Assembly: GCF_002980625.1 (NCBI RefSeq)
Contig: NZ_PVLR01000049.1
Coordinates: 1 to 52,684 of the forward strand
Length of the DNA: 52,684 bases
Reading direction: 5' to 3'
Origin: Malikia spinosa
GTDB taxonomy: Bacteria > Pseudomonadota > Gammaproteobacteria > Burkholderiales > Burkholderiaceae_C
Part shown: piece by piece, positions 35,398 to 43,931 of the stretch
Numbering within the stretch: position 1 is the stretch's first letter
Layout of the letters: each line of letters starts with the position of its first letter
Notes under the pieces: generated by a model
Seen by the model: the letters and a program-made list of their open reading frames with translations, nothing else
Told to the model about the DNA's origin: nothing
Databases searched by the model: none
Program-made: the position numbers and the translations under genes

Positions 35398-35754
35398 ATG
35401 CGCCTGTTCCTGGCTCTCCTGTTGTGCCTGGCCCTGCCTTTGCAGGGTTGGGGTGGTGGCGTGCGCCTGCAGCCGCCATGCCCGATGGAAGCGGCCATGG
35501 CCATGCAAGGCGACTCGGTCCACACCGGCCAGGACATGGCGATTGACGATTGCTGCAACGACGCAGAGACCTTTCAGCTCACCGGCAAGATGTGCAAGAC
35601 CGGGCAGGAGTGCCAGGCCCCCACGGGCTTTGTGGCGCCGCCGGTCATGGCCGTGGCGCAGGCGCTCCCTGTGAGCGATTTGCACGCACCCGCGCCCCCC
35701 GAGCCACTGCGTGGCAAGCCCGCCAGCATCTGGCGTCCGCCCTCCCTGCTCTGA
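35398..35754 (+). CDS. Small secreted cysteine-containing protein beside copRS
   Basis: A 118-residue protein with a signal peptide (LFLALLLCLALPLQGWG). The mature part has six cysteines (CPM, DDCCND, KMCKTGQECQ) and Met/His residues, and ends in a proline-rich tail. It begins nine bases after copS, so it is likely in the same transcript. Similar small exported proteins accompany copper two-component systems in Betaproteobacteria. The function is unknown, with metal binding possible. Confidence 0.7.
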   Translation: MRLFLALLLCLALPLQGWGGGVRLQPPCPMEAAMAMQGDSVHTGQDMAIDDCCNDAETFQLTGKMCKTGQECQAPTGFVAPPVMAVAQALPVSDLHAPAPPEPLRGKPASIWRPPSLL

Positions 35755-36078
35755 CGTGTCCACCCTGACACCACTCGGCCTCTGAAGCTGGGTCGGTGGT
35801 CAGCAGCGGCTGCCGCGCGTTCCTGCGCGTGCTCAGCCCGTGTGCATTCTTCTGGAGCAGAAACATGGAACCCCTTTCCCCGGCGACCGGTGGGTCGGTC
35901 CGCGCTCGCGGCCGCATCCTCACCCGCTACCGCACCGCGATCACACCCGCACACATTGCCTTCGTATTCAGTCGTGTCACCAGCCGCCATCTTGCTGTCG
36001 GAAAACGTCCAGCGCTGAATTTCCGTCTGTCGAGGTAATCCGACACGGTTTGACGTGCATGTTTTGAGCTTGTGCGTA

Positions 36079-36143
36079 TTCCACGCGATGCCGGACAGCA
36101 TTCCACCGCCATCGCGGACACCGTTCCACGTTGATGGCGGTTC
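36079..36143. repeat. Three 22-23-bp imperfect repeats beginning TTCCAC
   Basis: TTCCAC recurs at 36079, 36101 and 36124, each followed by a similar G/C-rich segment (GCGATGCCGGACA, CGCCATCGCGGACA, GTTGATGGCGG). IS21-family ends carry such multiple terminal repeats, so this may be the tip of a lost element next to hipA. The rest of 35755-36078 contains no gene I can support. Confidence 0.4.
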
Positions 36144-37454
36144 TCACGCGCCTTGCTTTGCGCCGAACGCTGCCGCAAGAGGCAGCCCTGCCTGGTGCGC
36201 CGCGATGCGCCGAATCAGTCGTTCCGGAACGCCGGCTGCATGAAACTGGTTTCCCCAGCCATGCAGCACCCGATGGCCGACAAGCTTCACCTCAGCCATC
36301 ACAGCATCCAGCACCTGATCGGCAATGCCAACCCGGGACAGAAAGGCGGCAAAGGTGTCAAGCGTGATGTCGGCAAAGCGCTTGACCCCGGCCATGTTCA
36401 GGGCCAGCGAGGTATCCCGGCTCATGTAGGCCACGGTGGGCACCAGATCGTAGGCCGGTGCCAGTCGGGGACGCGATGGGTCGCGGTAGATCAGCGACCA
36501 GTTCTTGATGTGGGCATCACCGTTTCCCATCAGCACGTTGAACACCATGCGCCGGGCCATCTCCTGCAGATCGGGCAATCCGCCGGCATAGCGCAGCAGG
36601 GTCCGACCGATCATCTCGTGGTTGACCTGGCCATATTTCTGCTGTGCCCTCAGGTTGAAGACCTGGGCAAAGTCCTCGATATGGATACGTTCTCCTCCAG
36701 TGTTCGACGGTGACCGATCAAAGCGGCTGATGGCGTAGAACGGCTCACCAGTATTGAAGACTTCAATGTCGGGCAAGCCGTCGATCTGGCTGACCGGCAC
36801 CAGGCGGATTTCGGGTACCTCGATGCCCGCAGCCTGTGCGACTTGCATGGTGGCAGCCTCCACTATGGGTAAGGCCTCGAAGTCACGCGACGGCGGCTTG
36901 ACCAGGTAGTTGCCCAGCGCGTCTTCCCCCGCCAGTGTCAGGCGTTCGCCCTGGCGCAGCATGGAAAACTTCATCTGCATGCCCGCCAGAGAGAACTTGA
37001 GTTCGTGCAGAAAATCGGTCTCGTCAGGGCCATGTGCCGGATGGGCCGCAGTGCTACCTCGACCCGCTCGGCTATAAGCCTGAGCTTCAGCAGGAGTGGT
37101 GATCACGGCTCCGGGCAGATCGCGGCCAAGCGCCCGCAGCAGCAGAAATTCTCTGTCCTCGTGGATCTTGAGGCGCTGGGCAATGGTGCGCCGTAGACCA
37201 CCTTCGGGTAGCAGGTTCGAGAAAAAAGGAGGCCCCTTGACCGAAGCCGACTTGTGCCGACTGTCGAGCAGCAGCGCACGGGTGCTTGCTTCGTCACCCG
37301 GGCGGGCCAGCGACAGCGAGAGGATCGGACGCTTGGGGCCCAGGTCCAGATAACCCTCGTCGATCACGAAGTGGGTCTTTTCGTCGGGGTAATGGGTCAG
37401 GTGGCCGACCAACAGGCCGTTCAGGTACACCGCCAGGGTACTGACCGCGTTCAT
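36144..37454 (-). CDS. hipA: HipA-like serine/threonine kinase toxin
   Basis: A 436-residue HipA-family toxin. The N-terminal couple_hipA segment (TLAVYLNGLLVGHLTHYPDE) is followed by the kinase domain with MQMKFSMLRQGERLTLAG and the catalytic/metal loop NGDAHIKNWSLIYR. HipA of E. coli phosphorylates glutamyl-tRNA synthetase and induces growth arrest. The target here is not predictable. The start overlaps the hipB stop by four bases. Length is normal. Confidence 0.92.
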   Translation of the reverse strand: MNAVSTLAVYLNGLLVGHLTHYPDEKTHFVIDEGYLDLGPKRPILSLSLARPGDEASTRALLLDSRHKSASVKGPPFFSNLLPEGGLRRTIAQRLKIHEDREFLLLRALGRDLPGAVITTPAEAQAYSRAGRGSTAAHPAHGPDETDFLHELKFSLAGMQMKFSMLRQGERLTLAGEDALGNYLVKPPSRDFEALPIVEAATMQVAQAAGIEVPEIRLVPVSQIDGLPDIEVFNTGEPFYAISRFDRSPSNTGGERIHIEDFAQVFNLRAQQKYGQVNHEMIGRTLLRYAGGLPDLQEMARRMVFNVLMGNGDAHIKNWSLIYRDPSRPRLAPAYDLVPTVAYMSRDTSLALNMAGVKRFADITLDTFAAFLSRVGIADQVLDAVMAEVKLVGHRVLHGWGNQFHAAGVPERLIRRIAAHQAGLPLAAAFGAKQGA

Positions 37455-37783
37455 GCATCGTCCTTTAAGTCATCGAATTCGTCGAGCAGGTCGAGCGGCA
37501 CGCTCCCTGCATGCTCATCAGGCGCCGGTACTGGGCCTGGTTTCAGGTATTGGCTTTGTCCGATGGGCGCCAGCGTCACTTCAAGGCCCAGCGCCGAGGC
37601 GTAGCTGATCAGCGTATCCAGGGTGACATCACCGCCGTTCTCGATCTTGGAGACGGTAGCCTGCCGCATGCCATCCACCTTGCTCTGTGGCATGTCAAGC
37701 TGCTCGCGGCGAAGACGTAGGGCTTGGCCCAGACGAACCAGGGCGACAGGATGCTTGATACGTTTAAGAGTATTTTTCATCAA
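37451..37783 (-). CDS. hipB: HipB-like antitoxin and repressor
   Basis: A 110-residue Xre-family protein with helix-turn-helix LGQALRLRREQLDMPQSKVD and VSKIENGGDVTLDTLISYAS. It neutralises HipA and represses the operon. Two adjacent ATG codons occur at the start. Upstream, GCTTCA and TGAAGC at about 37802-37829 form a spaced inverted repeat that could be an operator, with AT-rich promoter-like sequence between them. Confidence 0.9.
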   Translation of the reverse strand: MMKNTLKRIKHPVALVRLGQALRLRREQLDMPQSKVDGMRQATVSKIENGGDVTLDTLISYASALGLEVTLAPIGQSQYLKPGPVPAPDEHAGSVPLDLLDEFDDLKDDA

Positions 37784-37981
37784 TCAAATATACGCCAAAA
37801 CGCTTCATCAGGCTTTATATCCCTGAAGCAAGGAGGGATCGTCTCAGAATTCGGATCGCACAGTACTACAAGGGCCTCCCCACAAGTCAAGCAGCACCTG
37901 ACCATTTTCGCGCAGTATCTGGTTGAAGCTGGGTTTCTGCCTACAGCAAACCGCGCGGCCTGGTGTGCAGCGAAGCTGCCT

Positions 37982-40864
37982 TTATCCGATGCGTGCGACA
38001 CGTCTCGGGCGCTGTTCAAGCTGCTGTTGCTTTTTCTCGATGTGCTTCTGTTCCTGGTGCTGCTGCTCTTCGCGCTGCACCTGGCTGAGGGCCGCGCCGA
38101 TCTGCCGCTTCACGCCCTCGATGCCCAGCTCGCTCTTGTGCGCTAGGTCGTTGAAGTCGGTGTGCTGCTTCATCGTGGACAGCGCCGCGATCTGCGCGCC
38201 GCTCAAGATCGAAGCCTTGAGCTTGGCCGCCTCGTCGCCAGCCAGCTCGACCTTGCCGGCGGCGGCGTCGGCAAGGCGCTGCTCGGCGCGCAAATGGGCC
38301 TTGAAGCTGTCGGGAGTGATGGCGGGCAAGTCGCGCGGGTAGTTGTTCTCGGCCGGCGAGAAGATCGGGAAGATCGCCTTGCCGCCTACGGCCAGAGCGG
38401 CCGCATCGGCTTTCTCCCGGCCGGGGTTGTTGCCGTGGGTCATAACCAGGTGGCGGTCGTCGTCGCCAGCAATAATGATTGGCTTATCCGGGAACTTGGC
38501 GTGTAACGCCTTCGCCACGGCTTCAAGGTTGCCGCTGTCGAATGCGGCGACCGTGGCGTGGCCCACGGCCTCGGCCACCTGGGCCGCTGTTGCGTATCCC
38601 TCGGAGATCACCAGCGCAGGCGCAGCCACCAGGGCGTCCATGCCACCGACCGGATGGAAGCACGCTTCCTTCTTCGAGTCCTTGGCGAACCGCTTGGTGC
38701 CGTCCTCCTGGATGTACTGCATCGTCCATTGCTTGCCCTCAACGTCGAAGGCTGGAACGTAGGTTTTCTGGCCTTCGCGGTCGGTCATCACGCCGGCGTG
38801 CGCCTGGATGCCCTTGGCTTTCAGGTAGGGGGTCGGCTGCTCGATGGGCACCAGGTTGGCCATCTGCTGGCCGACACGCTGCGCGGTGGCCTCCTGGGCG
38901 CGCTCTTGCTCGACGGCACGCTGGGCCAGCTTCTCGGCTGCCTCGGCCTGGAGCTTGGCCTTCTCCTGGTCGCTCAGGGCGTAGCCCTTGCTCTTCCAGG
39001 TAATGTCCACGCCGGTCTTGTTGTTGATGATGCGCCCGGCCGGGTGCCCGTCCAGGTGGCCCACGTAGAAGCCATCGAGCGCGCCCTTCTTGCCGCCCTC
39101 GACCGGCACGCGGTGCCGCATGCCGTCCATGATTGGGTGATCGCCCTGGGCGTTGCTGCCGGTGAACAGGCCGGCGCTGCGCATGGCCTCGGCGAACTCT
39201 TCCCTTGGCGTCATCGCTGGCCCTTGCTGGGCCTGCACGTTCTCGGGCTTCCAGCGTTCGAGCTTCGCCGCGTCGGCACGCGGGCCGACATACCAGGACT
39301 TCGCGGCCTTGTCCCAAAGCGCGCCGGCGGCCTTGGCGGCATTGCGCTGCTCGTAGGGCACCGCCAGGTACTGGCGGGCCTGCTGGGTTTGCTGCTCGAG
39401 CTTCTGCGTTTCGCCCTGGGCTTGTTGGACCGAACGCGGCTCTCCGGCTGCCATAGCATCTACCTGCGCCCATTTGGCGAAGGGTGCGGCATCGACGCCC
39501 TGCGGTACGTACCAGGACTGTTGTTGCCGATCCCAGCGCGCACCGAGCTGCTTGGCTTCATTCTTCTCTTTGAAGGGCACGTTGATGTAAGTGCGACCGC
39601 TAGCTTGGTCGGCCTTAGCGTCCAGCGCTTGCATCTTGTTCTCCTGTTCTGTCGCCTGGGGATACTGCGCAACGAGGTCGGGGTACTCTGCCAACACAGC
39701 AGGGGGCGGCAAGGTTGGTTTTCTGCTGATCCCGGCAGCCTCGGGTGTGTTGAGGAAAAGGGCATTATTAACGGCCGCCCAATGAACATCGGCCAGCGCG
39801 GCTTGCGGGCTGTCGGCGTCGGAAAAGGCGGCGTAGCGGTCGCCAAGAGTGACATTCCACTTGCGACCGTGGTTGGTCAGCTCCTCGGTCTTGGCCTGGG
39901 TGATGAACTCGGCCAGCGTCATTTCATGCGGCGGCCGCTGGTCTTCTGCCTGCTGCTGGTCTTGCTCCTGTACCTGCTTCTGCTCGAAGGCCATCACATA
40001 GTCGTGAATCTTCTCGGCGTCGGCGGCAGCTCGGAACACCTCCAGCGGCTCGTCTTGCAGCACCTTGATCCAGGAACCCACATAGGCGGCGTGCTGGCCC
40101 GGATCATGGCCGATTCCCAGCTCGTCGCCGACGATCATGGAAGCGATTTCGGCGCGCAGCTCTTCCTTGGCGTAGCCTTCGCTGCCGAATGGATGCGCCA
40201 GGTCGCGGCCTAAACGCGACTCATGGCCTGTCCAGTGGCCCAGCTCGTGCAGCGCGGTCGCGTAGTAGCGGTCGGAGCTGGGAAACTGGCCGCGCTCCGG
40301 TAGGGTGATGCTGTCGGTCGAAGGGCGGTAGAACGCCCGATCACCAGGCGCGTGCGTGATCTTCGCGCCCGAGGCTTTCAGGATGTGCTCGGCGCGCTCG
40401 ACGGCATTCCAGGTCTGTTCCTTCAGTGGCTGGAGTAGCGGCAAGCCGTCGATCTGCTCGGCATTGAACACGGTCGCAAAGAACACGCGCGGCCGTTCGA
40501 GCATGACGGTTTCCTTGACCGGCTTGCCCTTCTCATCAAGGACAGGCCGGCCGTTCTCGTCCAGCTTGTCTTGCTCTTCGCTGAATTTCCAATACTGCAC
40601 CGGCGTGCCTTTCTCGCCCTTGCGCACCTGCGCGCCCACGGCGTCAGCCTGTTTGTAGGTCATCCAGCGGCCATCCCTGCGGCCCTGGGCCATCAGGTGG
40701 ATCGCGTTGATGCCCTTGTACCGCTTGCCGGTCGTCGGGTTGAACGGCAGGTACGCGTTGGGCTGGCCCGGTTCCCACGGCTTTTGCCACGGTGCGGTGC
40801 CGGCCTTGAGCTGTTCGATCAGCTTTTCGGCCACGACTTCGTGAAACGGCTTCTTCGGCTCCAT
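37982..40864 (-). CDS. traC: TraC, DNA primase with ArdC antirestriction domain
   Basis: A 960-residue protein transported to the recipient to prime the complementary strand. N-terminal residues 1-300 are an ArdC-type module: ssDNA-binding segment (APWQKPWEPGQPNAYLPFNP) and zincin motif HELGH. Two DUF5710-like repeats follow (YINVPFKEKNEAKQLGARWD; YLAVPYEQRNAAKAAGALWD). The C-terminal Toprim primase has the RP4 hallmark EGYATA and the acidic AGDDDRH. Start ATG 40864 follows GGGAGGA. The frame beyond it to 41035 is antisense-like and unlikely to be coding. Last gene of the leftward relaxase operon. Confidence 0.94.
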   Translation of the reverse strand: MEPKKPFHEVVAEKLIEQLKAGTAPWQKPWEPGQPNAYLPFNPTTGKRYKGINAIHLMAQGRRDGRWMTYKQADAVGAQVRKGEKGTPVQYWKFSEEQDKLDENGRPVLDEKGKPVKETVMLERPRVFFATVFNAEQIDGLPLLQPLKEQTWNAVERAEHILKASGAKITHAPGDRAFYRPSTDSITLPERGQFPSSDRYYATALHELGHWTGHESRLGRDLAHPFGSEGYAKEELRAEIASMIVGDELGIGHDPGQHAAYVGSWIKVLQDEPLEVFRAAADAEKIHDYVMAFEQKQVQEQDQQQAEDQRPPHEMTLAEFITQAKTEELTNHGRKWNVTLGDRYAAFSDADSPQAALADVHWAAVNNALFLNTPEAAGISRKPTLPPPAVLAEYPDLVAQYPQATEQENKMQALDAKADQASGRTYINVPFKEKNEAKQLGARWDRQQQSWYVPQGVDAAPFAKWAQVDAMAAGEPRSVQQAQGETQKLEQQTQQARQYLAVPYEQRNAAKAAGALWDKAAKSWYVGPRADAAKLERWKPENVQAQQGPAMTPREEFAEAMRSAGLFTGSNAQGDHPIMDGMRHRVPVEGGKKGALDGFYVGHLDGHPAGRIINNKTGVDITWKSKGYALSDQEKAKLQAEAAEKLAQRAVEQERAQEATAQRVGQQMANLVPIEQPTPYLKAKGIQAHAGVMTDREGQKTYVPAFDVEGKQWTMQYIQEDGTKRFAKDSKKEACFHPVGGMDALVAAPALVISEGYATAAQVAEAVGHATVAAFDSGNLEAVAKALHAKFPDKPIIIAGDDDRHLVMTHGNNPGREKADAAALAVGGKAIFPIFSPAENNYPRDLPAITPDSFKAHLRAEQRLADAAAGKVELAGDEAAKLKASILSGAQIAALSTMKQHTDFNDLAHKSELGIEGVKRQIGAALSQVQREEQQHQEQKHIEKKQQQLEQRPRRVARIG

Positions 40865-40910
40865 GTTGTCCTCCCTTCGGAATAGCTCGTTGAACTCTCG
40901 ACGCCCTCGG

Positions 40911-41297
40911 TCAGCCCTCAGACGCCTTGCGCGCGGCGGCCTGGGCCACCGTCTCGCCAGGCCGCAGGTCGTACAGCTCGCGGGCGTTCGTGGTGGTGAT
41001 GAACGGCGGGATGTCGGCGCTTGGGCCTTCGTCATCCAGGAATGCCGGCTCTAGCGCGCCATCAACCTCCACCAGGTCGTCGCCGCTCTCGGCAGCGTCC
41101 TGCTCGGACAACGCGTCCTCCACGAACGCGCCGACGCGCTCGGCTTCATCGGGATCGAACTCGACCTGGAAGCCGGGCGTCAGCGCGTCGGCCATCTTCT
41201 CGCGCACGGCCTCGCGGCCGGCGGCGTCGTCGTCAACCGGGGGCAGGACGGCCAGCGGCTCGTCCTGGGCGGTGGTATTGGTGGTTTGCTCGTTCAT
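40911..41297 (-). CDS. traD: TraD, small acidic transfer protein
   Basis: A 128-residue acidic protein, the same size as RK2 TraD (129), between traC and traE. It has no recognisable domain and is not essential for transfer in the known systems. The Asp/Glu-rich composition ([20 protein letters not shown]) and position support the name. Confidence 0.85.
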   Translation of the reverse strand: MNEQTTNTTAQDEPLAVLPPVDDDAAGREAVREKMADALTPGFQVEFDPDEAERVGAFVEDALSEQDAAESGDDLVEVDGALEPAFLDDEGPSADIPPFITTTNARELYDLRPGETVAQAAARKASEG

Positions 41298-41318
41298 GGT
41301 TGGTCTCCTTCGCTGTGG

Positions 41319-43382
41319 TCATTCGGATGCCGGGCCGTTGCGGCCCTTGCTGTAGTCGGGCCGGCCCTTGAGGTCGGGGTAGGTCTGCTTGCACGTGGGA
41401 AAGTTGCTGCATCCCCACCAGAACTGCCCCTTCTTCTTGCTGGCCCGGCGCGACAAGCCGCTGCCGCAGGCCATGCACTTGTGAAGGGACGACACCGGAG
41501 CGGCGTCCTTGCCGCCGGCGATGGTCACGGCTCCGCTGTTGGCCTTCGCCACCTGGTCGCGGATAAACGTCTCTTGCCTCGCGATGAAGGCGTCCAGAGC
41601 GGCCGAGCCCTGTTCGACGCCTTTCAACATCCGCTCGTAGAGCGCGGTCAGCACCGGGCTTTTCACAACCTCGGGCAGCGCGTCGATGACGCTGCGACCG
41701 AGGGTCGTGCTGATGATCTGCTTGCCCTGGACGGCCAGGAACTCGCGCCGCTTCAACTCGGAAATGATCGACGCGCGGGTGGCGGACGTGCCGATGCCGT
41801 CGCCCTCCCGCAGCATCTTCTTGTGCTCGGCGTCACTGACGAACTTGTGGATGTTCTCCATCGCGCGGATCAGCGTGCCTTCGGTAAAACGCGCCGGCGG
41901 CTTCGTCTTGGCGTCCTTGCGGGTGGCGTCCGTGCAGCTCACGGCGTCGCCCTGGGTCATCGATGGCAGGAGCAGAGTGCCGCTGTCGTCGTCCTCATCC
42001 TTCTCGGCTTCCTCATCGGCCTGGCTGTACACGTCACGCCAGCCGTTGCGCGTGACCACCTTGCCGCTGGCGGCGAAGTTCTCGCCAGCGATCTCGACAC
42101 CCACGGTGGTCTGCATGTACTCGTGCAAGGGGTAAAACTGCGCCAGGTAGGCGCGCACGATCAGGTCGTAGATGTTGCGCTCGCGCTCGCTGAGGGCGGC
42201 CTTGCTGCCCTTCTGCATGGTTGGCACGATGCCGTGGTGCGCGGTGATCTTCGAGTCGTCCCAGGTCTTGGACTTGATGCGCGAATCGGCACCATCGATC
42301 AGGCCGACCAACTCGGGGTTGACGTGCTTGATCGCCTCCAGCACGCGCGGCGCGTCGGCGTGCTGCGACTCCGGCAGGTAGGCGCAGTCGGTGCGCGGGT
42401 ACGAGGTCAGCTTGTGCGTCTCGTAGAGCGCCTGGCAGGCGTTCAGCACGTCCTCGGCGCTGTAGCCGAACTTGGCCGAGGCCACGGCCGTAATGTCGGA
42501 CAGCGCGAAGGCCAGCGGCTGGTTCTGCCTCTTGGCTTCCTGCTTGTACGCGTCGATGATGCCCGGCTTGCCCTTGACGGCGGCCACCAGGGCGTCGGCG
42601 ACGGCGGTATCGACAAGCCGGCCCTCGCTGTCCAGGCCGGCTTGATCCTCCCTGGCCATCCATGCGACGGTAAAGCTGCCGCCGGCGTGCTCCACCAGGG
42701 CCCGGATGGTGTGGTATGGCACGGCCTTGAACGCCTCGATCTCGCGGTCGCGGGCGACCACGAGGGCCAGCGTCGGCGTCTGAACGCGGCCCACGGTCAG
42801 CAGGGCACGGGAGCCGCCGCGCTGCGCGCGCAGCGTGTACGCGCGGCTGAGGTTCATGCCGATCAGCCAGTCGGCGCGCTGCCGCCCGCGAGCGGCGTCT
42901 GCCCAGCCGGCATAGGTGGTGTTCTCCTTCAACGCGGCCAGGCCGCGCTTGACGGAAACAGAGTCCTGCGCGCTCACCCAAAAGCGGCGCACCGGCTTGC
43001 TGTTGCGAAAGTGCTCCAACACTTCGTCAACCAGCAACTGGCCTTCGCGGTCGGGATCGCCGGCGTTGACGATTTCCTTGGCCTCCTTGAGCAGCTTGCC
43101 GATCACGGCGAGCTGCTTCTTCGCGTCGTCCTTGGGCTTGAGAATCCAGCTCTCGGGGATGATGGGCAGCTCATCGACGCGCCAGACCTTCTTGCCCGAC
43201 TGACCGCGTGGCACGTCATCGGGCGTGTACTCGTCGGGGTCGGCCTGTTCGAGCATGTGGCCGAAGCACCAAGTCACTTTGTCGGTGCCGCACTCGATAA
43301 AGCCTTCGCCCCTGCCGGTCGCGCCCAGCTCGCCGGCAATGGCCTTGGCGACGGACGGCTTTTCTGCGATGAAAAGGCGCAT
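41319..43382 (-). CDS. traE: TraE, type IA topoisomerase
   Basis: A 687-residue TopB/topoisomerase III-like enzyme. The N-terminal Toprim starts MRLFIAEKPSVAKAIAGELG and contains NAGDPDREGQLL. The active-site Tyr is in TSYPRTDCAYLP. A C-terminal zinc finger (CMACGSGL ... GCSNFPTCKQ) is present. It may relax or decatenate plasmid DNA around transfer. It is known as non-essential in IncP. Confidence 0.94.
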   Translation of the reverse strand: MRLFIAEKPSVAKAIAGELGATGRGEGFIECGTDKVTWCFGHMLEQADPDEYTPDDVPRGQSGKKVWRVDELPIIPESWILKPKDDAKKQLAVIGKLLKEAKEIVNAGDPDREGQLLVDEVLEHFRNSKPVRRFWVSAQDSVSVKRGLAALKENTTYAGWADAARGRQRADWLIGMNLSRAYTLRAQRGGSRALLTVGRVQTPTLALVVARDREIEAFKAVPYHTIRALVEHAGGSFTVAWMAREDQAGLDSEGRLVDTAVADALVAAVKGKPGIIDAYKQEAKRQNQPLAFALSDITAVASAKFGYSAEDVLNACQALYETHKLTSYPRTDCAYLPESQHADAPRVLEAIKHVNPELVGLIDGADSRIKSKTWDDSKITAHHGIVPTMQKGSKAALSERERNIYDLIVRAYLAQFYPLHEYMQTTVGVEIAGENFAASGKVVTRNGWRDVYSQADEEAEKDEDDDSGTLLLPSMTQGDAVSCTDATRKDAKTKPPARFTEGTLIRAMENIHKFVSDAEHKKMLREGDGIGTSATRASIISELKRREFLAVQGKQIISTTLGRSVIDALPEVVKSPVLTALYERMLKGVEQGSAALDAFIARQETFIRDQVAKANSGAVTIAGGKDAAPVSSLHKCMACGSGLSRRASKKKGQFWWGCSNFPTCKQTYPDLKGRPDYSKGRNGPASE

Positions 43383-43394
43383 GATGGTGTCTCC

Positions 43395-43931
43395 CTACCA
43401 GGTGATGACGGGGCGGATCACGCTCTTGATTTGCGAACGATTGATCGGGCCGAAGTAACGGCCATCGAAGGACGTGGCACTCACGTTCGACATGAGCAGA
43501 ACCTCGGCATTGCCGAGCGTGTAGCTGTTGGACTGATAGCGCGGCAGCGGCCGGCCGGCCTTGTCGGCCTTGATCGGTGCGCTGAGGGGCAGCAGTTCAC
43601 CGTTCACGCGCACGCCGTCATCGTCGACAGCCACGGCATCGTCTTTAGCGGCTAAAACGCGCTTCATCATGTAACCGTAGCCGCCCAGGCAGAAGCCGGC
43701 CCCGATGTAGCTCCTCTCCTTGGCATCATCGAACACGCCGAGCTGGGGCGGGCAGAAGAGGACGTAAGCCCCTTTCTCCACCGGCGCGCTACTTTTCCAG
43801 TACAGGCCGACCGGAATGCTCTTGGTGGTATTCACGCGGGCACCGGCGGCATAGCCGCCGGCGGCAAGCAGCAGGGTGGCCACTCCAGCGATGGCGAAGC
43901 CTGCCGCGATGCGTTTCAGGATGCGGCTCAT
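43395..43931 (-). CDS. traF: TraF, pilin maturation protease and cyclase
   Basis: A 178-residue membrane-anchored S26-like protease, identical in length to RP4 TraF. The N-terminal membrane helix is followed by S38 in KSIPVGLYW and K90 in MMKRVLAAKDDAV, aligning with the RP4 catalytic S37 and K89. It cuts AEIA from TrbC and cyclises the pilin. Start ATG 43931 overlaps the traG stop by four bases. The longer frame to 44153 lies inside traG. Confidence 0.95.
   Translation of the reverse strand: MSRILKRIAAGFAIAGVATLLLAAGGYAAGARVNTTKSIPVGLYWKSSAPVEKGAYVLFCPPQLGVFDDAKERSYIGAGFCLGGYGYMMKRVLAAKDDAVAVDDDGVRVNGELLPLSAPIKADKAGRPLPRYQSNSYTLGNAEVLLMSNVSATSFDGRYFGPINRSQIKSVIRPVITW
43644..43656. promoter_or_regulatory. 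KorB operator within traF
   Basis: TTTAGCGGCTAAA is an exact KorB operator match inside the traF coding sequence, far from a promoter. Intragenic KorB sites are known on IncP-1 plasmids and may seed KorB/IncC complexes or affect transcription at a distance. Confidence 0.85.

Noticed and set aside
36079-36143. CRISPR array
   Set aside because: Only three imperfect repeats with almost no spacers between them and no cas genes. No CRISPR array was seen elsewhere.
41286-43655. 789-codon plus-strand open frame
   Set aside because: Antisense to traE, whose Toprim, active-site Tyr and zinc finger are unmistakable.
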